Positions 24,125-31,447 of a stretch of DNA of 51,796 nt are shown here, piece by piece. Numbering within the stretch: position 1 is the stretch's first letter; each line of letters opens with the position of its first letter. The notes under the pieces were generated by a model that saw only the letters and a list, made by a program, of their open reading frames with translations, searched no databases and had not been told where the DNA came from. A program made the translations under genes and the position numbers. Origin of the DNA: a virus; IMG/VR virus record IMGVR_UViG_3300045136_000338, positions 1-51,796 of that record; one strand, 5' to 3'.

Positions 24125-24559
24125 ATGGCGGCGCTCACGCGTGACAAGAACCGCAAGGCCCTCGGTGCGGACTACCAGATTACACCGCCCATCCCGGTCG
24201 CGGCGGCAGCGGTCATCTACAAGGGCGCGCTTGTTGCCCTCAATGCCAACGGCTTCGCGGCGCCGGCCGGCGACACGGCGAGCTTCCTCGTGGCCGGCAT
24301 CGCGCGCGAGAAGGTGGACAACAGCGCCGGGGCGAACGGCGACAAGAGCGTGGTGTGCGAGTACGGCCGCCACTACCTGTTCACGGCCGTCTCGATCGCC
24401 CAGGCGATGCTGGGCGACCCGATGTACGTCGTCGATGACGACACCATCGATGATGCCGCCGGCACGACCAACGACGTGTTCGTCGGGCGGCTGACCAAGT
24501 TTGAGAGCGCCAGCGCCGGCTACGTCTACGTGCCGGGTCTGTCCACGTATCTGCCCTAG
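24125..24559 (+). CDS. Head decoration/stabilisation protein
   Basis: A 144-residue beta-rich protein between protease and major capsid genes, the fixed position of capsid decoration proteins. Repeated beta-strand patterns (VIYKGALVALNANGFAAPAG, AMLGDPMYVVDDDTIDDAA) resemble the Mu-like/gpD-like decoration family. It likely trimerises on the mature shell. GGAGGTGG precedes the ATG. Confidence 0.75.
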   Translation: MAALTRDKNRKALGADYQITPPIPVAAAAVIYKGALVALNANGFAAPAGDTASFLVAGIAREKVDNSAGANGDKSVVCEYGRHYLFTAVSIAQAMLGDPMYVVDDDTIDDAAGTTNDVFVGRLTKFESASAGYVYVPGLSTYLP

Positions 24560-24574
24560 TTCGGGGTCGAACTG

Positions 24575-24601
24575 ACGCCCCGCCGCACGGAGCGGGGGCG
24601 C
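24575..24601 (+). terminator. GC-rich hairpin between decoration and capsid genes
   Basis: CGCCCCGC (24576-24583) pairs with GCGGGGGCG (24592-24600) over an 8-nt loop, with one bulge and no T-run. It could be a partial terminator or an RNA-processing/stability hairpin shielding the capsid message. Confidence 0.4.
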
Positions 24602-24626
24602 GTGCACGCGGTAGGAGGGTAGCGTT

Positions 24627-25577
24627 ATGCCGGCGGTCATCACCACCGATTTCATGAACCAGCTCTACGTCGGGCTGCACGCGCTCTGGGCCGACCAGTT
24701 CGAGGCAGCCAAGACCACGATGCACCGCGACACGCTTTGCACCGTGGTCGAGTCCGAGACGCTGGAAGAGTCCTACAACTGGCTCGGCACCGTCCCGAAG
24801 ATGACCGAGTGGATCGGCCCTCGCGCCGTCGCGGGGCTGTCCACCCACGAGTACCGCATCAAGAACAAGGACTTTGCCAACGCGATCGAGGTGGACCGGA
24901 ACACCATCCTCGATAACCGCCTCCAGCTCATCCGCCCGCGCATCGCCCAGCTCGTGGATGAGGCCATCCGCTTCCAGGACGAGCTGGTGTTCCAGGTGCT
25001 CGAACTCGGCAAGGGTGCCACCGGCCTGTGCTATGACGGCCAGCAGTTCTTTGACACCGATCACGTCGATCCGGGCGCGGACTACACCACCATCCAGTCC
25101 AACCGGCTCACCGGCACCGGCACCTCCGTGACGGCGCTGGAGACGGACTACAACGCCGCGCGCAAGGCGATGCGGATGTTCCGGGACGGGTACGGCCGCC
25201 CCATGAACATCATGCCCACGCACGTGGTCTGCCACCCGGCGCTCGAAGGCGCGTTCCGCAAGCTGCTCAACTCCGACACCTACATCGTCGTGGGCGGCAC
25301 CGACGCGGGCGCGGCCATCACCAACATCTGGAAGGGCACGGCGGACCTGATCGTCTCGAACTACCTGACGGACGAGAACGACTGGTATCTGCTGTCCCTG
25401 AACCGGCCGGTGAAGCCGCTCATCTTCCAGATGCGCCAGGAGCCGCAGTTCGCCGCCCGCGACCGCCCTGATGACCCGGCGGTGTTTGACCAGAAGGTCT
25501 TCAAGTACGGCGCGGACATGCGCTGCAACGTGGGCTACGGCCTGTGGCAGCTCGCGGTGCTTACCACGAACGCCTAA
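24627..25577 (+). CDS. Major capsid protein (Mu gpT-like)
   Basis: The 316-residue product matches the Mu-type major head subunit family: early FMNQLYVGLHALWADQF, then a YNWLGTVPKMTEW segment, IEVDRNTILDNRLQ and NIMPTHVVCHPALEGAFRKL, ending in RCNVGYGLWQLAV. HK97-fold capsids form the icosahedral shell. Length and position immediately after the decoration gene fit. AGGAGGGT upstream gives strong translation. Confidence 0.92.
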   Translation: MPAVITTDFMNQLYVGLHALWADQFEAAKTTMHRDTLCTVVESETLEESYNWLGTVPKMTEWIGPRAVAGLSTHEYRIKNKDFANAIEVDRNTILDNRLQLIRPRIAQLVDEAIRFQDELVFQVLELGKGATGLCYDGQQFFDTDHVDPGADYTTIQSNRLTGTGTSVTALETDYNAARKAMRMFRDGYGRPMNIMPTHVVCHPALEGAFRKLLNSDTYIVVGGTDAGAAITNIWKGTADLIVSNYLTDENDWYLLSLNRPVKPLIFQMRQEPQFAARDRPDDPAVFDQKVFKYGADMRCNVGYGLWQLAVLTTNA

Positions 25578-25631
25578 GCGCCAACAGGGAGCATCAGCAC
25601 TCCGCTTCGGCGTCACGCGAGCGAGGCCACC

Positions 25632-25913
25632 ATGCAGTACGCGATTCGGGTACGGAAGGGTCATCCCATCGGCATCTATCGCCGCAGCGGGCGGGTGTTC
25701 CAGGTCAATGCGGACGTGGTGCTCGACGAGTCCGAGCTGACCGACGCCATCCGCGATGATGCGTGGCTGGAACTGCGGCCGCTCGAAACCGAGCGAGCAC
25801 GTCGCGGTCGGGGCAAGCGGAAGGCCGAGCCGGACCAGGACGAAGAGCAACCGCAGGACGCGGAAGCCGAGGCCGAGGCCGAAGGGGACGCGGAGTCGGA
25901 CGCAGAGGAGTAG
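25632..25913 (+). CDS. Small protein with acidic tail, capsid-connector region
   Basis: The N-terminal half (YAIRVRKGHPIGIYRRSGRVF) is a small beta unit. The last ~35 residues are Glu/Asp/Ala-rich repeats (EAEAEAEGDAESDAEE). Mu-like phages carry a similar small gene after the capsid gene, of unknown function. It may be an adaptor or chaperone. Confidence 0.6.
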   Translation: MQYAIRVRKGHPIGIYRRSGRVFQVNADVVLDESELTDAIRDDAWLELRPLETERARRGRGKRKAEPDQDEEQPQDAEAEAEAEGDAESDAEE

Positions 25914-25916
25914 CCC

Positions 25917-26378
25917 GTGGCGTATGCCACCGTGACGGACGTGGAAAACCTCAACCCGCAGCGCGGCCGGTACGACGTGAAGACGGTGCCGACCCGCCAG
26001 CAGGTCGAGGGCTACCTTGAGCAGATCGCCGCCGAGATTGACTCGGTGCTCGCCGCTCAAGGGTTGTCTACGCCCGTCTCGGCTCCGGCTACGTTCCTCA
26101 CCTTCATCACCCGGCTCAACGCCCTGGGCGCTGCGGCGCAGGCGGAACTCGGCGCATTCCCGGAGGCCGAGGGCAGCCTCGGCGGGTCGTTCTCCGGCGC
26201 GCGGTATCAGCGCATGTACGAGGCGGGCCTTGCGCGGCTGGTGAAGGGCGAGGCGATTCCGCCAGCGGCAGGCACGGCGGGCGCGCGAGTACAGGCGGCG
26301 GCGTATGGGACGGACAACCCCGACCCCGTGACCGGCGACCCGCCCGCGCCCCTGTTCTCCATGAGCCAGAGCTTCTAG
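25917..26378 (+). CDS. Head-tail adaptor-like protein (gp36/DUF1320-like)
   Basis: GTG start 3 nt after the previous stop. The helical product (ATVTDVENLNPQRG..., RQQVEGYLEQIAAEIDSVLA) has the N-terminal pattern and length of Mu-like connector adaptors that bind below the portal. Assignment rests on pattern and gene order. Confidence 0.65.
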   Translation: MAYATVTDVENLNPQRGRYDVKTVPTRQQVEGYLEQIAAEIDSVLAAQGLSTPVSAPATFLTFITRLNALGAAAQAELGAFPEAEGSLGGSFSGARYQRMYEAGLARLVKGEAIPPAAGTAGARVQAAAYGTDNPDPVTGDPPAPLFSMSQSF

Positions 26379-26396
26379 CGGAAGCGGAGGCAGCCC

Positions 26397-26906
26397 GTGA
26401 CCATCACCTACGCCCCCGCGACCCTGCTCACGCTCGAACCGATCAAGGACGCGATCCGCGACGTGCTGGTTGCCGACCTGCCTGCCGCGCTGGACATCGT
26501 GCAGGACCGCTCCACGCCCTTCTTGCACCTTGCCGGTATCGAGGCGGAGCACATCACGCTTGAGGTCTTCAACCACATCCGGCAGGTGGCGCACTGGCCC
26601 TCCATGACGATCGCGGGCTGGCACGTGCGGCCGGAGTCAGCGAGCGAGCAGCGCCTCTCCGGGATGTGGCGCGGGCAGATCGACGTGACGGTGTTCGTGA
26701 AGGACGAGGAGTCCGACCGTGACGCGCTCGCGCGCCGGCTGGACCGCTATCTGGCCGCCATCTGGCTGGCGCTGGGGAACACGGAGCGGTACGCGGGCGC
26801 GGAGATCGACGGTGACAGCCAGGAACTCAACCAGTCCGAGCCGCTGGGCACCACAGCGGCGATGCGGGCAGGGGTGCTGTCCTTCGACGTGACGTTTGTG
26901 GCGTAG
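26397..26906 (+). CDS. Tail completion/terminator-like protein
   Basis: GTG start. The 169-residue alpha/beta product has the helix-strand pattern of tail completion proteins (LEPIKDAIRDVLVADLPA, FVKDEESDRDALARRLDRYLAAIW) and lies between the adaptor and tail-tube genes, where such proteins cap the tail tube. No single catalytic motif applies, so the assignment is by position and fold pattern. Confidence 0.6.
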   Translation: MTITYAPATLLTLEPIKDAIRDVLVADLPAALDIVQDRSTPFLHLAGIEAEHITLEVFNHIRQVAHWPSMTIAGWHVRPESASEQRLSGMWRGQIDVTVFVKDEESDRDALARRLDRYLAAIWLALGNTERYAGAEIDGDSQELNQSEPLGTTAAMRAGVLSFDVTFVA

Positions 26907-26937
26907 TGAGGCGCGGCGGTGGGAACAGGAGTGGGCA

Positions 26938-27204
26938 ATGCGACTGCATGTAGGCGCAATCGTGCATTACGCGATGGGTGAGGGCCGCAACCTCGGCGCC
27001 TGCCGACCCGCCTTGGTGGTGCGCGAGTGGGGTGAATCCGGCAATGAGCAGAATAGCCTGCAACTCGTCATCTTCCCGGACGGCACCAATGACGATGACC
27101 GCCTGACCACGCCGGTCATGTGGCGCACGTCCGTGACGAAAGGCAAGCCCGGCGAGCAGATGCGCTGGCACTGGCCGGAAGAGTGCTTTGGTCGGCAGGC
27201 CTAA
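26938..27204 (+). CDS. Small beta-rich hypothetical protein
   Basis: ATG 26938 follows AGGAG at 5 nt, preferred over an upstream in-frame start at 26896. The 88-residue product (VGAIVHYAMGEGRN..., PALVVREWG) has SH3-like strands. Similar small genes sit in accessory positions of phage structural modules. Function unknown. Confidence 0.6.
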   Translation: MRLHVGAIVHYAMGEGRNLGACRPALVVREWGESGNEQNSLQLVIFPDGTNDDDRLTTPVMWRTSVTKGKPGEQMRWHWPEECFGRQA

Positions 27205-27214
27205 GGGACACGAT

Positions 27215-27730
27215 ATGGCAGCGGGCGGCCCGACGAACCGCGAGGTCACGGTGGAGCTGGTGGGCTGGCGAAATCGCCGCGGCCGCTTCACCGCTGCCAC
27301 GCGCCAGGCGAAGGACCGGATGCGCCACGGCGCCCGCCGCGCCCTCGAACACCTCAAGGCGCTGGCGGAAGAGGAGTCGCCCGTTGGCAAGGCCGAACGC
27401 CCGGACAGCGAGCGGTTCAAGCACAACTGGCGCATCCAGTTCCGGAGCACCAAGGACGGCGGCGAGGGGGTGCTTACCAACACTGCCTCGCACGCCGGTC
27501 TTGTCATCTTCCCCACCGACCCGCACGACATTCGCCCGGTGCGGGCGCGGGTGCTGCGGTTTGAGGCGAACGGGCAGATCGTGTACACGCGCGGCCCCGT
27601 GCGGCATCCGGGCACGAAGGGCAATGACGTGCCGGGGCGTGCGCTGGAGCGGGGGCGGGCGGAACTGGAAGGCGCGCTGGGCCGCATCACGCGCCAGGTG
27701 CAGACGGACATCGTGGATGTCTGGAAATAG
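27215..27730 (+). CDS. Neck/minor tail protein (HK97 gp10-like)
   Basis: ATG 27215 has AAGGGA at 6 nt, and an earlier in-frame start would overlap the previous gene. A basic helical N-terminus precedes KALAEEESPVGKAERPDSERF and a beta-rich centre, then HPGTKGNDVPGRALERGRAE, the pattern of HK97 gp10-like head-tail connector proteins. Position directly before the tail tube gene agrees. Confidence 0.65.
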   Translation: MAAGGPTNREVTVELVGWRNRRGRFTAATRQAKDRMRHGARRALEHLKALAEEESPVGKAERPDSERFKHNWRIQFRSTKDGGEGVLTNTASHAGLVIFPTDPHDIRPVRARVLRFEANGQIVYTRGPVRHPGTKGNDVPGRALERGRAELEGALGRITRQVQTDIVDVWK

Positions 27731-27763
27731 CGCAGGAGCGGTGGATTTCAAGGAGGTTTCCTG

Positions 27764-28366
27764 ATGGGTCTGTTTTCAGGCACCGCAAACAACGTCATCG
27801 GCGGGCCGGTGGAGGTGTTCATCACCGATTACTCCTTCGCTGCACCCACGCGCCTGTCGGAGATCTTCAACACCTCCACCTACGCGGCGAACGCGACCTA
27901 CGGGTGGGAGTCGATCGGCCTCACCGAAGAGCCGACCACCACCGGCATCGAGGCGGATGCGGAGGAGTGGCGCTCGGAGCAGTTCGGCCGCTTCCTCACC
28001 GTGCCCACCGACTACGCCGGCGATGTCACGTTTGTGGCGATGGAGTACAAGCAGGCGAAGAAGCTGGAGTACAACGCCCTCGCCATCGTCGGTGCGGAGC
28101 CGGTGGTGGGTGAGAAGCGCACGGACTACACCACCAAGACCTCGTTCCCGCAGAAGCGCGTGGCGCTCGCGCACGTGGACCGCTTCGGCAAGATCCACGT
28201 GCGTGTGCTGCCGAACGTGCAGTGGGGCGGCGACCGCATCGAGACGACGTTCGGTCGCGGGCGGCCGTTCACGCAGCCGATCACGATGAAAGCCTACGGC
28301 GACACCAACCTGCTCAATGCCACGGACGGCAACGCCATCATCATGTACGACATTGACCAGGAATAG
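27764..28366 (+). CDS. Major tail (tube) protein
   Basis: The 200-residue beta-sandwich-like product (MGLFSGTANNVIGGPVEVFI...) is preceded by AAGGAGGT, a very strong SD fitting an abundant virion protein. It lies directly before the frameshifted chaperone pair, the standard siphovirus order. It likely polymerises into the tail tube. Confidence 0.75.
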   Translation: MGLFSGTANNVIGGPVEVFITDYSFAAPTRLSEIFNTSTYAANATYGWESIGLTEEPTTTGIEADAEEWRSEQFGRFLTVPTDYAGDVTFVAMEYKQAKKLEYNALAIVGAEPVVGEKRTDYTTKTSFPQKRVALAHVDRFGKIHVRVLPNVQWGGDRIETTFGRGRPFTQPITMKAYGDTNLLNATDGNAIIMYDIDQE

Positions 28367-28435
28367 GCCGTTTCGGAGCGTCATAGCTTCAGAACGGCGC
28401 ATCGCATCCAGACCCGACACGGAAGGATGGACGAG

Positions 28436-29137
28436 ATGACCGCCACCAGCGACCCCGCGACGCAGACAGCCCCGGCCCCGCCTGGGGCTGTCGCGCGTCA
28501 CCGCATCCCCGGCGCGCACCACATCGACGACCTCACCCTGGGCGGCAGCACCGTGCGACTGGCCGTGCATACGGGCGCGGGCATCCGTGAGTTCCGCCGC
28601 CTGATGAGCGAGGACCGCTACGAGCGGCTGTTGGGCTTCGGCCCATCGCTGAACGACGGGTTGTCGGATGCCGATTACTCCGCCCGTGCGCTCGTGGGCG
28701 GAGCACTCGCCCTGGAGGACTACGCCACACTCGCGGAGTTGCTCACCTTCCTGCTCGTGGACCCGGTGTCAGAACACGAGGTGCAGGAGGCGTCACCCGA
28801 AGAGCTGGTGGCCGTCATCCGGAGCTTCCTCGGCAAGTCCGGGCTGGAATGGCTCAACCGTGTCCTAAAAAACTTGGCAGCGTCGCTGACGACGGCGGGG
28901 ATTATCACGCTGGCGGCAGCGACGCAGGCGCAGCAGACGGGGACCGAGAGCGAGAACCCGACCTCTTCGACCGCTTTGCCAGAATCCGGCGTGACCCCGC
29001 CGACGAGCGCTGGCAGCGAGAGCGCTGGCAGCGCGCCGTTCACCGTGCCCGATGGTTCGGAGAGTCCGTCGATATCTGGGACAGCATCGTCATCGACCTC
29101 GCAGGGCCGCCGACGTACACGCCGTACCCGGTCGTGA
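28436..29137 (+). CDS. Tail assembly chaperone, upstream (G-type) product
   Basis: ATG 28436 has GGAAGGA at 8 nt; ATG 28427 would sit inside the SD. The first ~146 residues are helical and structured. After the slippery site the 0 frame becomes Ser/Thr/Pro-rich (TSSTALPESGVTPPTSAGSE) and ends in an Arg-rich tail, typical of unused coding past a recoding site. The product coats the tape measure during tail assembly. Confidence 0.8.
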   Translation: MTATSDPATQTAPAPPGAVARHRIPGAHHIDDLTLGGSTVRLAVHTGAGIREFRRLMSEDRYERLLGFGPSLNDGLSDADYSARALVGGALALEDYATLAELLTFLLVDPVSEHEVQEASPEELVAVIRSFLGKSGLEWLNRVLKNLAASLTTAGIITLAAATQAQQTGTESENPTSSTALPESGVTPPTSAGSESAGSAPFTVPDGSESPSISGTASSSTSQGRRRTRRTRS

Positions 29138-29397
29138 TGTGGGGCCTGCCCTTCCGTGAGGTGTTGCTGCTGTGGGTCCACACCATGCACTGGCAGCGCG
29201 GGCAGGAGGCGGACCGGCTGGAGTTGCACGCGATGATGGCGGGCACCGCCGGCATGAAGGACACGTACAAGGCGCTGATGGCGCAGGCGCACGAGTTGCG
29301 GCGGCCGATCGTGCCCCCGCGCATTCCGGATGAGGAACTGTTGCCGTGGGAGCGGCTGGCACGGAAGCGGACGCAGGAGATGTACCGGGATGAGTAA
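28436..29397 (+). CDS. Tail assembly chaperone G-GT frameshift fusion
   Basis: After a -1 shift at 28867-28873 reading continues from 28873 as LGSVADDGGDYHAG..., giving ~146 + 174 residues. The downstream part has a well-formed helical domain (RFARIRRDPADERWQRERW, LHAMMAGTAGMKDTYKALM), unlike the 0-frame tail. The fusion is the minor product that binds tail tube subunits to the tape measure. The tape measure gene itself is 2.4 kb downstream, because the second accessory region is inserted between. Confidence 0.85.
28867..28873 (+). promoter_or_regulatory. Slippery heptamer A_AAA_AAC for -1 frameshifting
   Basis: The heptamer AAAAAAC lies in frame as CTA AAA AAC, the strongest -1 slip sequence known in bacteria. 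A -1 slip joins the G frame to the downstream frame without any stop between, as in lambda G/GT. Confidence 0.9.
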
Positions 29398-29587
29398 CAC
29401 CACCAGAGAGTCGGAGTCAGATGTGCTGAAGACGGGGCGGGTATCGGCGATTGTCTGGTGGCTTGTTCGCAACCAGGACGCCATCAACAGCGCGACGATC
29501 GGCTCGTTGCGCTTCGACTGGGGCATGGATGGCGTCATCAAGCCCCAGCTCACCACGCACTTCAAGCAGTTCACACCGAAACGTTAG
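29390..29587 (+). CDS. Small hypothetical protein (65 aa)
   Basis: ATG overlaps the end of the chaperone frame by 8 nt. The product (SDVLKTGRVSAIVWWLVRNQ...) is alpha/beta with no recognised domain. Its stop overlaps the stop of the convergent HNH gene by 4 bp. Confidence 0.5.
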   Translation: MSNTTRESESDVLKTGRVSAIVWWLVRNQDAINSATIGSLRFDWGMDGVIKPQLTTHFKQFTPKR

Positions 29588-29874
29588 CCATCCCACACCT
29601 GTTCCCGCCAATCGGGACCAATAATGCCGTCCCGTAATGCCGCCGCGATCATACCCCGGTGGCGGGGATCGGCCCGCAACGTGTGACAGCGGCGGCAGAG
29701 CGTTCGGAGGTTGCCGAGTGCATTGCTGCCGCGCTTGCCACTGACGATGTGGTCAATGTGGCAGGCCGTAAGTAGGAGCGGGACGGCACAGCGCACACAC
29801 CGCCGACCATCCCGCTCCCACACCCGTCGCCGGAGCGCCTCCCAAACCTCGCGCGGTGGTCGATGCTTCGGCAT
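29584..29874 (-). CDS. HNH endonuclease downstream of the pentamer array
   Basis: A compact 96-residue HNH protein: C26/C29, HIDH (39-42) and C60/C63 are the zinc and catalytic elements (RRCVRC...ACHIDHIVSG...NLRTLCRRCH). Stand-alone HNH proteins of this size are homing-type or packaging-accessory nucleases. ATG 29874 abuts the array of 5-bp units on its 5' side. Longer reading frames through the array translate it into 5-residue periodic nonsense, so this start is preferred. It is convergent with the tail genes. Confidence 0.85.
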   Translation of the reverse strand: MPKHRPPREVWEALRRRVWERDGRRCVRCAVPLLLTACHIDHIVSGKRGSNALGNLRTLCRRCHTLRADPRHRGMIAAALRDGIIGPDWREQVWDG

Positions 29875-30066
29875 CCCTGTCCTGTCCTGCCTCGCCTCAC
29901 CTGACCTGGCCGCGCCATGCGACGCCCAACCCAGCCACACCATGCCGCGTATGGCGTCCGGACGGCAGTCTCCCACCCACCGGAACCCTCGTCTTGTCTT
30001 GCCGTGCCCGACCGGACCCAACCATGCCATGCCTCACCCGGCCATACCAGACCTTGCCTGGCCACA
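29875..30066 (-). repeat. Two blocks of phased degenerate 5-bp units (GGNNN on the minus strand)
   Basis: On the + strand CC (occasionally TC) recurs every 5 bp. Block one runs from 29875 to about 29949 (15 phases, one CG exception). Block two runs from about 29987 to 30066, with 13 consecutive perfect CC phases from 30002 to 30062. Only the dinucleotide is fixed; the other three bases vary. The blocks are out of phase and separated by ~37 bp containing the palindrome CGTCCGGACG (29955-29964). The array is the 5' leader of the HNH gene and follows the RAMP-like gene in the same direction. In RNA it would read (GGNNN)n. Confidence 0.9.
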
Positions 30067-30071
30067 TTCGG

Positions 30072-30662
30072 CTACTCCATCAGGCGGACGTCAAAGCGTT
30101 CGACGGTGAAGCGGCCAAAGCCAATGTTACGGCCGTCACCCAGCCCCGAAAAGCGCCCGGCATCGCGCACGGCGGCCTCCATCTCACCGCGGTGGACGAT
30201 GGTGCGATCCCAGAGGATCGTGCAGGTGGTGGACCAGCCGGGCGCGGCCGCCACCCGATAGCGCACGTCGCGCCCCTTGGTGGCCGGGTTCCGCACGGAA
30301 CGGATGTCGAGATAGACCGGCGCATCCCGGTCGGTGGGTAGCGGCTCCTCCGGCACGTAGCGATCGATGAGGATGCGATCATCCATGACTTGCAGCGTGG
30401 CCGCGACCGCAGATTGAATGCTACCACGACCCTTCTTCGTGTATTTCGCGCCATCGCGGATGCAGGAGAAGATGTACTCTGGTTCCAGGAAGAGTTGTCG
30501 GTCGGCGGTCATCAGCACGGTGCGCCGCCACTCCTCCGGGTCATTACCCGCCACCCCGGTCTGCTCTTGCTTTTCCAGGGGGATGGCGTCTGGCCCGAAG
30601 TGGTGCCAGAGCAGCGGCCGGATGCCGCGAATCTCCACCGTCGCCGTGATGATGTTGCCCAC
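30072..30662 (-). CDS. Conserved hypothetical protein with RAMP-like glycine-rich C-terminus
   Basis: GTG 30662 has AAGGAGG at 7 nt, a decisive SD. The product (196 aa) opens with a strand (NIITATVEIRGIRPLLWHHF) and ends with the glycine-rich GLGDGRNIGFGRFTVERFDV (173-192), which recalls the G-rich loop and final strand of Cas5/Cas7-type RAMP folds. I recall a mobile-element protein family with this layout and no known function. No Cas genes or CRISPR array are near. RNA binding is possible but unproven. Confidence 0.6.
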   Translation of the reverse strand: MGNIITATVEIRGIRPLLWHHFGPDAIPLEKQEQTGVAGNDPEEWRRTVLMTADRQLFLEPEYIFSCIRDGAKYTKKGRGSIQSAVAATLQVMDDRILIDRYVPEEPLPTDRDAPVYLDIRSVRNPATKGRDVRYRVAAAPGWSTTCTILWDRTIVHRGEMEAAVRDAGRFSGLGDGRNIGFGRFTVERFDVRLME

Positions 30663-30684
30663 TCTATGCCTCCTTGTCCAAGAG

Positions 30685-30939
30685 CTAGGTCCACAAGCTA
30701 TCCAGGCGGCCTTCCGCGTCATCGAGCGCAGCGGTGGCCGTGAGTAAGGTCGCGACCGCAATCCCTAGCTGGTCCCGTGAGCCTAGGCCCAGCACCACCT
30801 GTTCGTGCGCGGCGATGCAGGCGCCCCACGCATCCGCCAACCGCATCCAACAAGCGCGCATCTCGTGAACAGTCCGCGTGGCCTCAGCGTGCAGGTTCTC
30901 GATGACCGTCATTTCTGCTGCGGTATGGACGTTGAACAT
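30685..30939 (-). CDS. Small helical hypothetical protein
   Basis: ATG 30939 with AGGAG 9 nt upstream; an earlier TTG would collide with the SD. The 84-residue product is helical (NLHAEATRTVHEMRACWMRLADAW...). Unrecognised. It overlaps the end of the upstream minus gene by 31 nt, so the pair are co-translated. Confidence 0.55.
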   Translation of the reverse strand: MFNVHTAAEMTVIENLHAEATRTVHEMRACWMRLADAWGACIAAHEQVVLGLGSRDQLGIAVATLLTATAALDDAEGRLDSLWT

Positions 30940-31118
30940 CGCGGCCAACTCCTAGCCCGTTCCGCGCAGCACCGACAAAGCGTGCCGTCGTATCGGGGTA
31001 CAAACCACGAACGCCGCCCGTGGCTGGCGCGGTCGGTGATGCGGATGCCGCAAAGGGTGCGGTTGCCCGTCACGTAGTGATCCACCATCGTGCTCGCGCG
31101 GCAGAGTCGCTGATGCAT
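30909..31118 (-). CDS. Small Cys/His-rich protein, first gene of second minus operon
   Basis: ATG 31118 follows GGAGG. The 69-residue product carries TLCGIRITDR and TLCRCCAERAR clusters, possibly a zinc site. It is the first gene after a near-consensus promoter (31153-31181). Function unknown. Confidence 0.55.
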   Translation of the reverse strand: MHQRLCRASTMVDHYVTGNRTLCGIRITDRASHGRRSWFVPRYDGTLCRCCAERARSWPRCSTSIPQQK

Positions 31119-31152
31119 TGTGCTGGCCTCCGTACCTAACTACATCGCACTG

Positions 31153-31181
31153 AATCTAACACAACCTCATAGACAAGTCAA
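31153..31181 (-). promoter_or_regulatory. Sigma70 promoter for second minus operon
   Basis: Minus strand: -35 TTGACT (31181-31176), exactly 17 bp, -10 TAGATT (31158-31153). The intergenic stretch is clearly AT-richer than its surroundings. It drives the run 31118 to 29584. Confidence 0.75.
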
Positions 31182-31223
31182 CACGAACTCACAAAATGGT
31201 ACGGAATCTACTGCCACCTGCTG

Positions 31224-31229
31224 TATAAT
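31224..31229 (+). promoter_or_regulatory. -10 TATAAT for the HTH gene
   Basis: A consensus TATAAT lies 24 nt before the HTH gene's ATG. No good -35 is visible, so it may need an activator. It is divergent from the TTGACT/TAGATT promoter. Confidence 0.5.
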
Positions 31230-31252
31230 GAGGCGTGGTCGTGGAGGCGGTC

Positions 31253-31447
31253 ATGAGTGAGGAGGGACGAGCGTTGCTAACGCTGGGTGAGGCAGCACGC
31301 CGTCTGCGCGTGCATGAGAACACACTTCGGAAGTGGGCAGATGAGGGTCGCGTGCCAGTCGTGCGTCGGCCTGGCGGTGGTGGCTATCGCAAGTTTGAGG
31401 CGAGTGTGATAGAGCGCCTTCGGCGCGAGATGGGCCTATCCGATTAG
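31253..31447 (+). CDS. MerR/excisionase-like HTH regulator
   Basis: ATG 31253 with GGAGG at 6 nt is preferred over GTG 31235. The 64-residue product is a single HTH with wing (LTLGEAARRLRVHENTLRKW, VVRRPGGGGYRKFEASVIERL). It is divergent from the second minus operon, mirroring the 22117 gene and the first cassette. Probably an autoregulator of the accessory operon. Confidence 0.72.
   Translation: MSEEGRALLTLGEAARRLRVHENTLRKWADEGRVPVVRRPGGGGYRKFEASVIERLRREMGLSD

Noticed and set aside
24381-26624. Long minus-strand open frame opposite capsid genes
   Set aside because: Antisense shadow of decoration, capsid and connector genes; no start context or domains.
29584-30065. N-terminally extended HNH protein or separate protein across the pentamer array
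   Set aside because: Translation gives five-residue periodic Gly/Ala/Arg/Trp nonsense in every frame, as expected from a 5-bp DNA period; the start at 29874 gives a normal HNH length.
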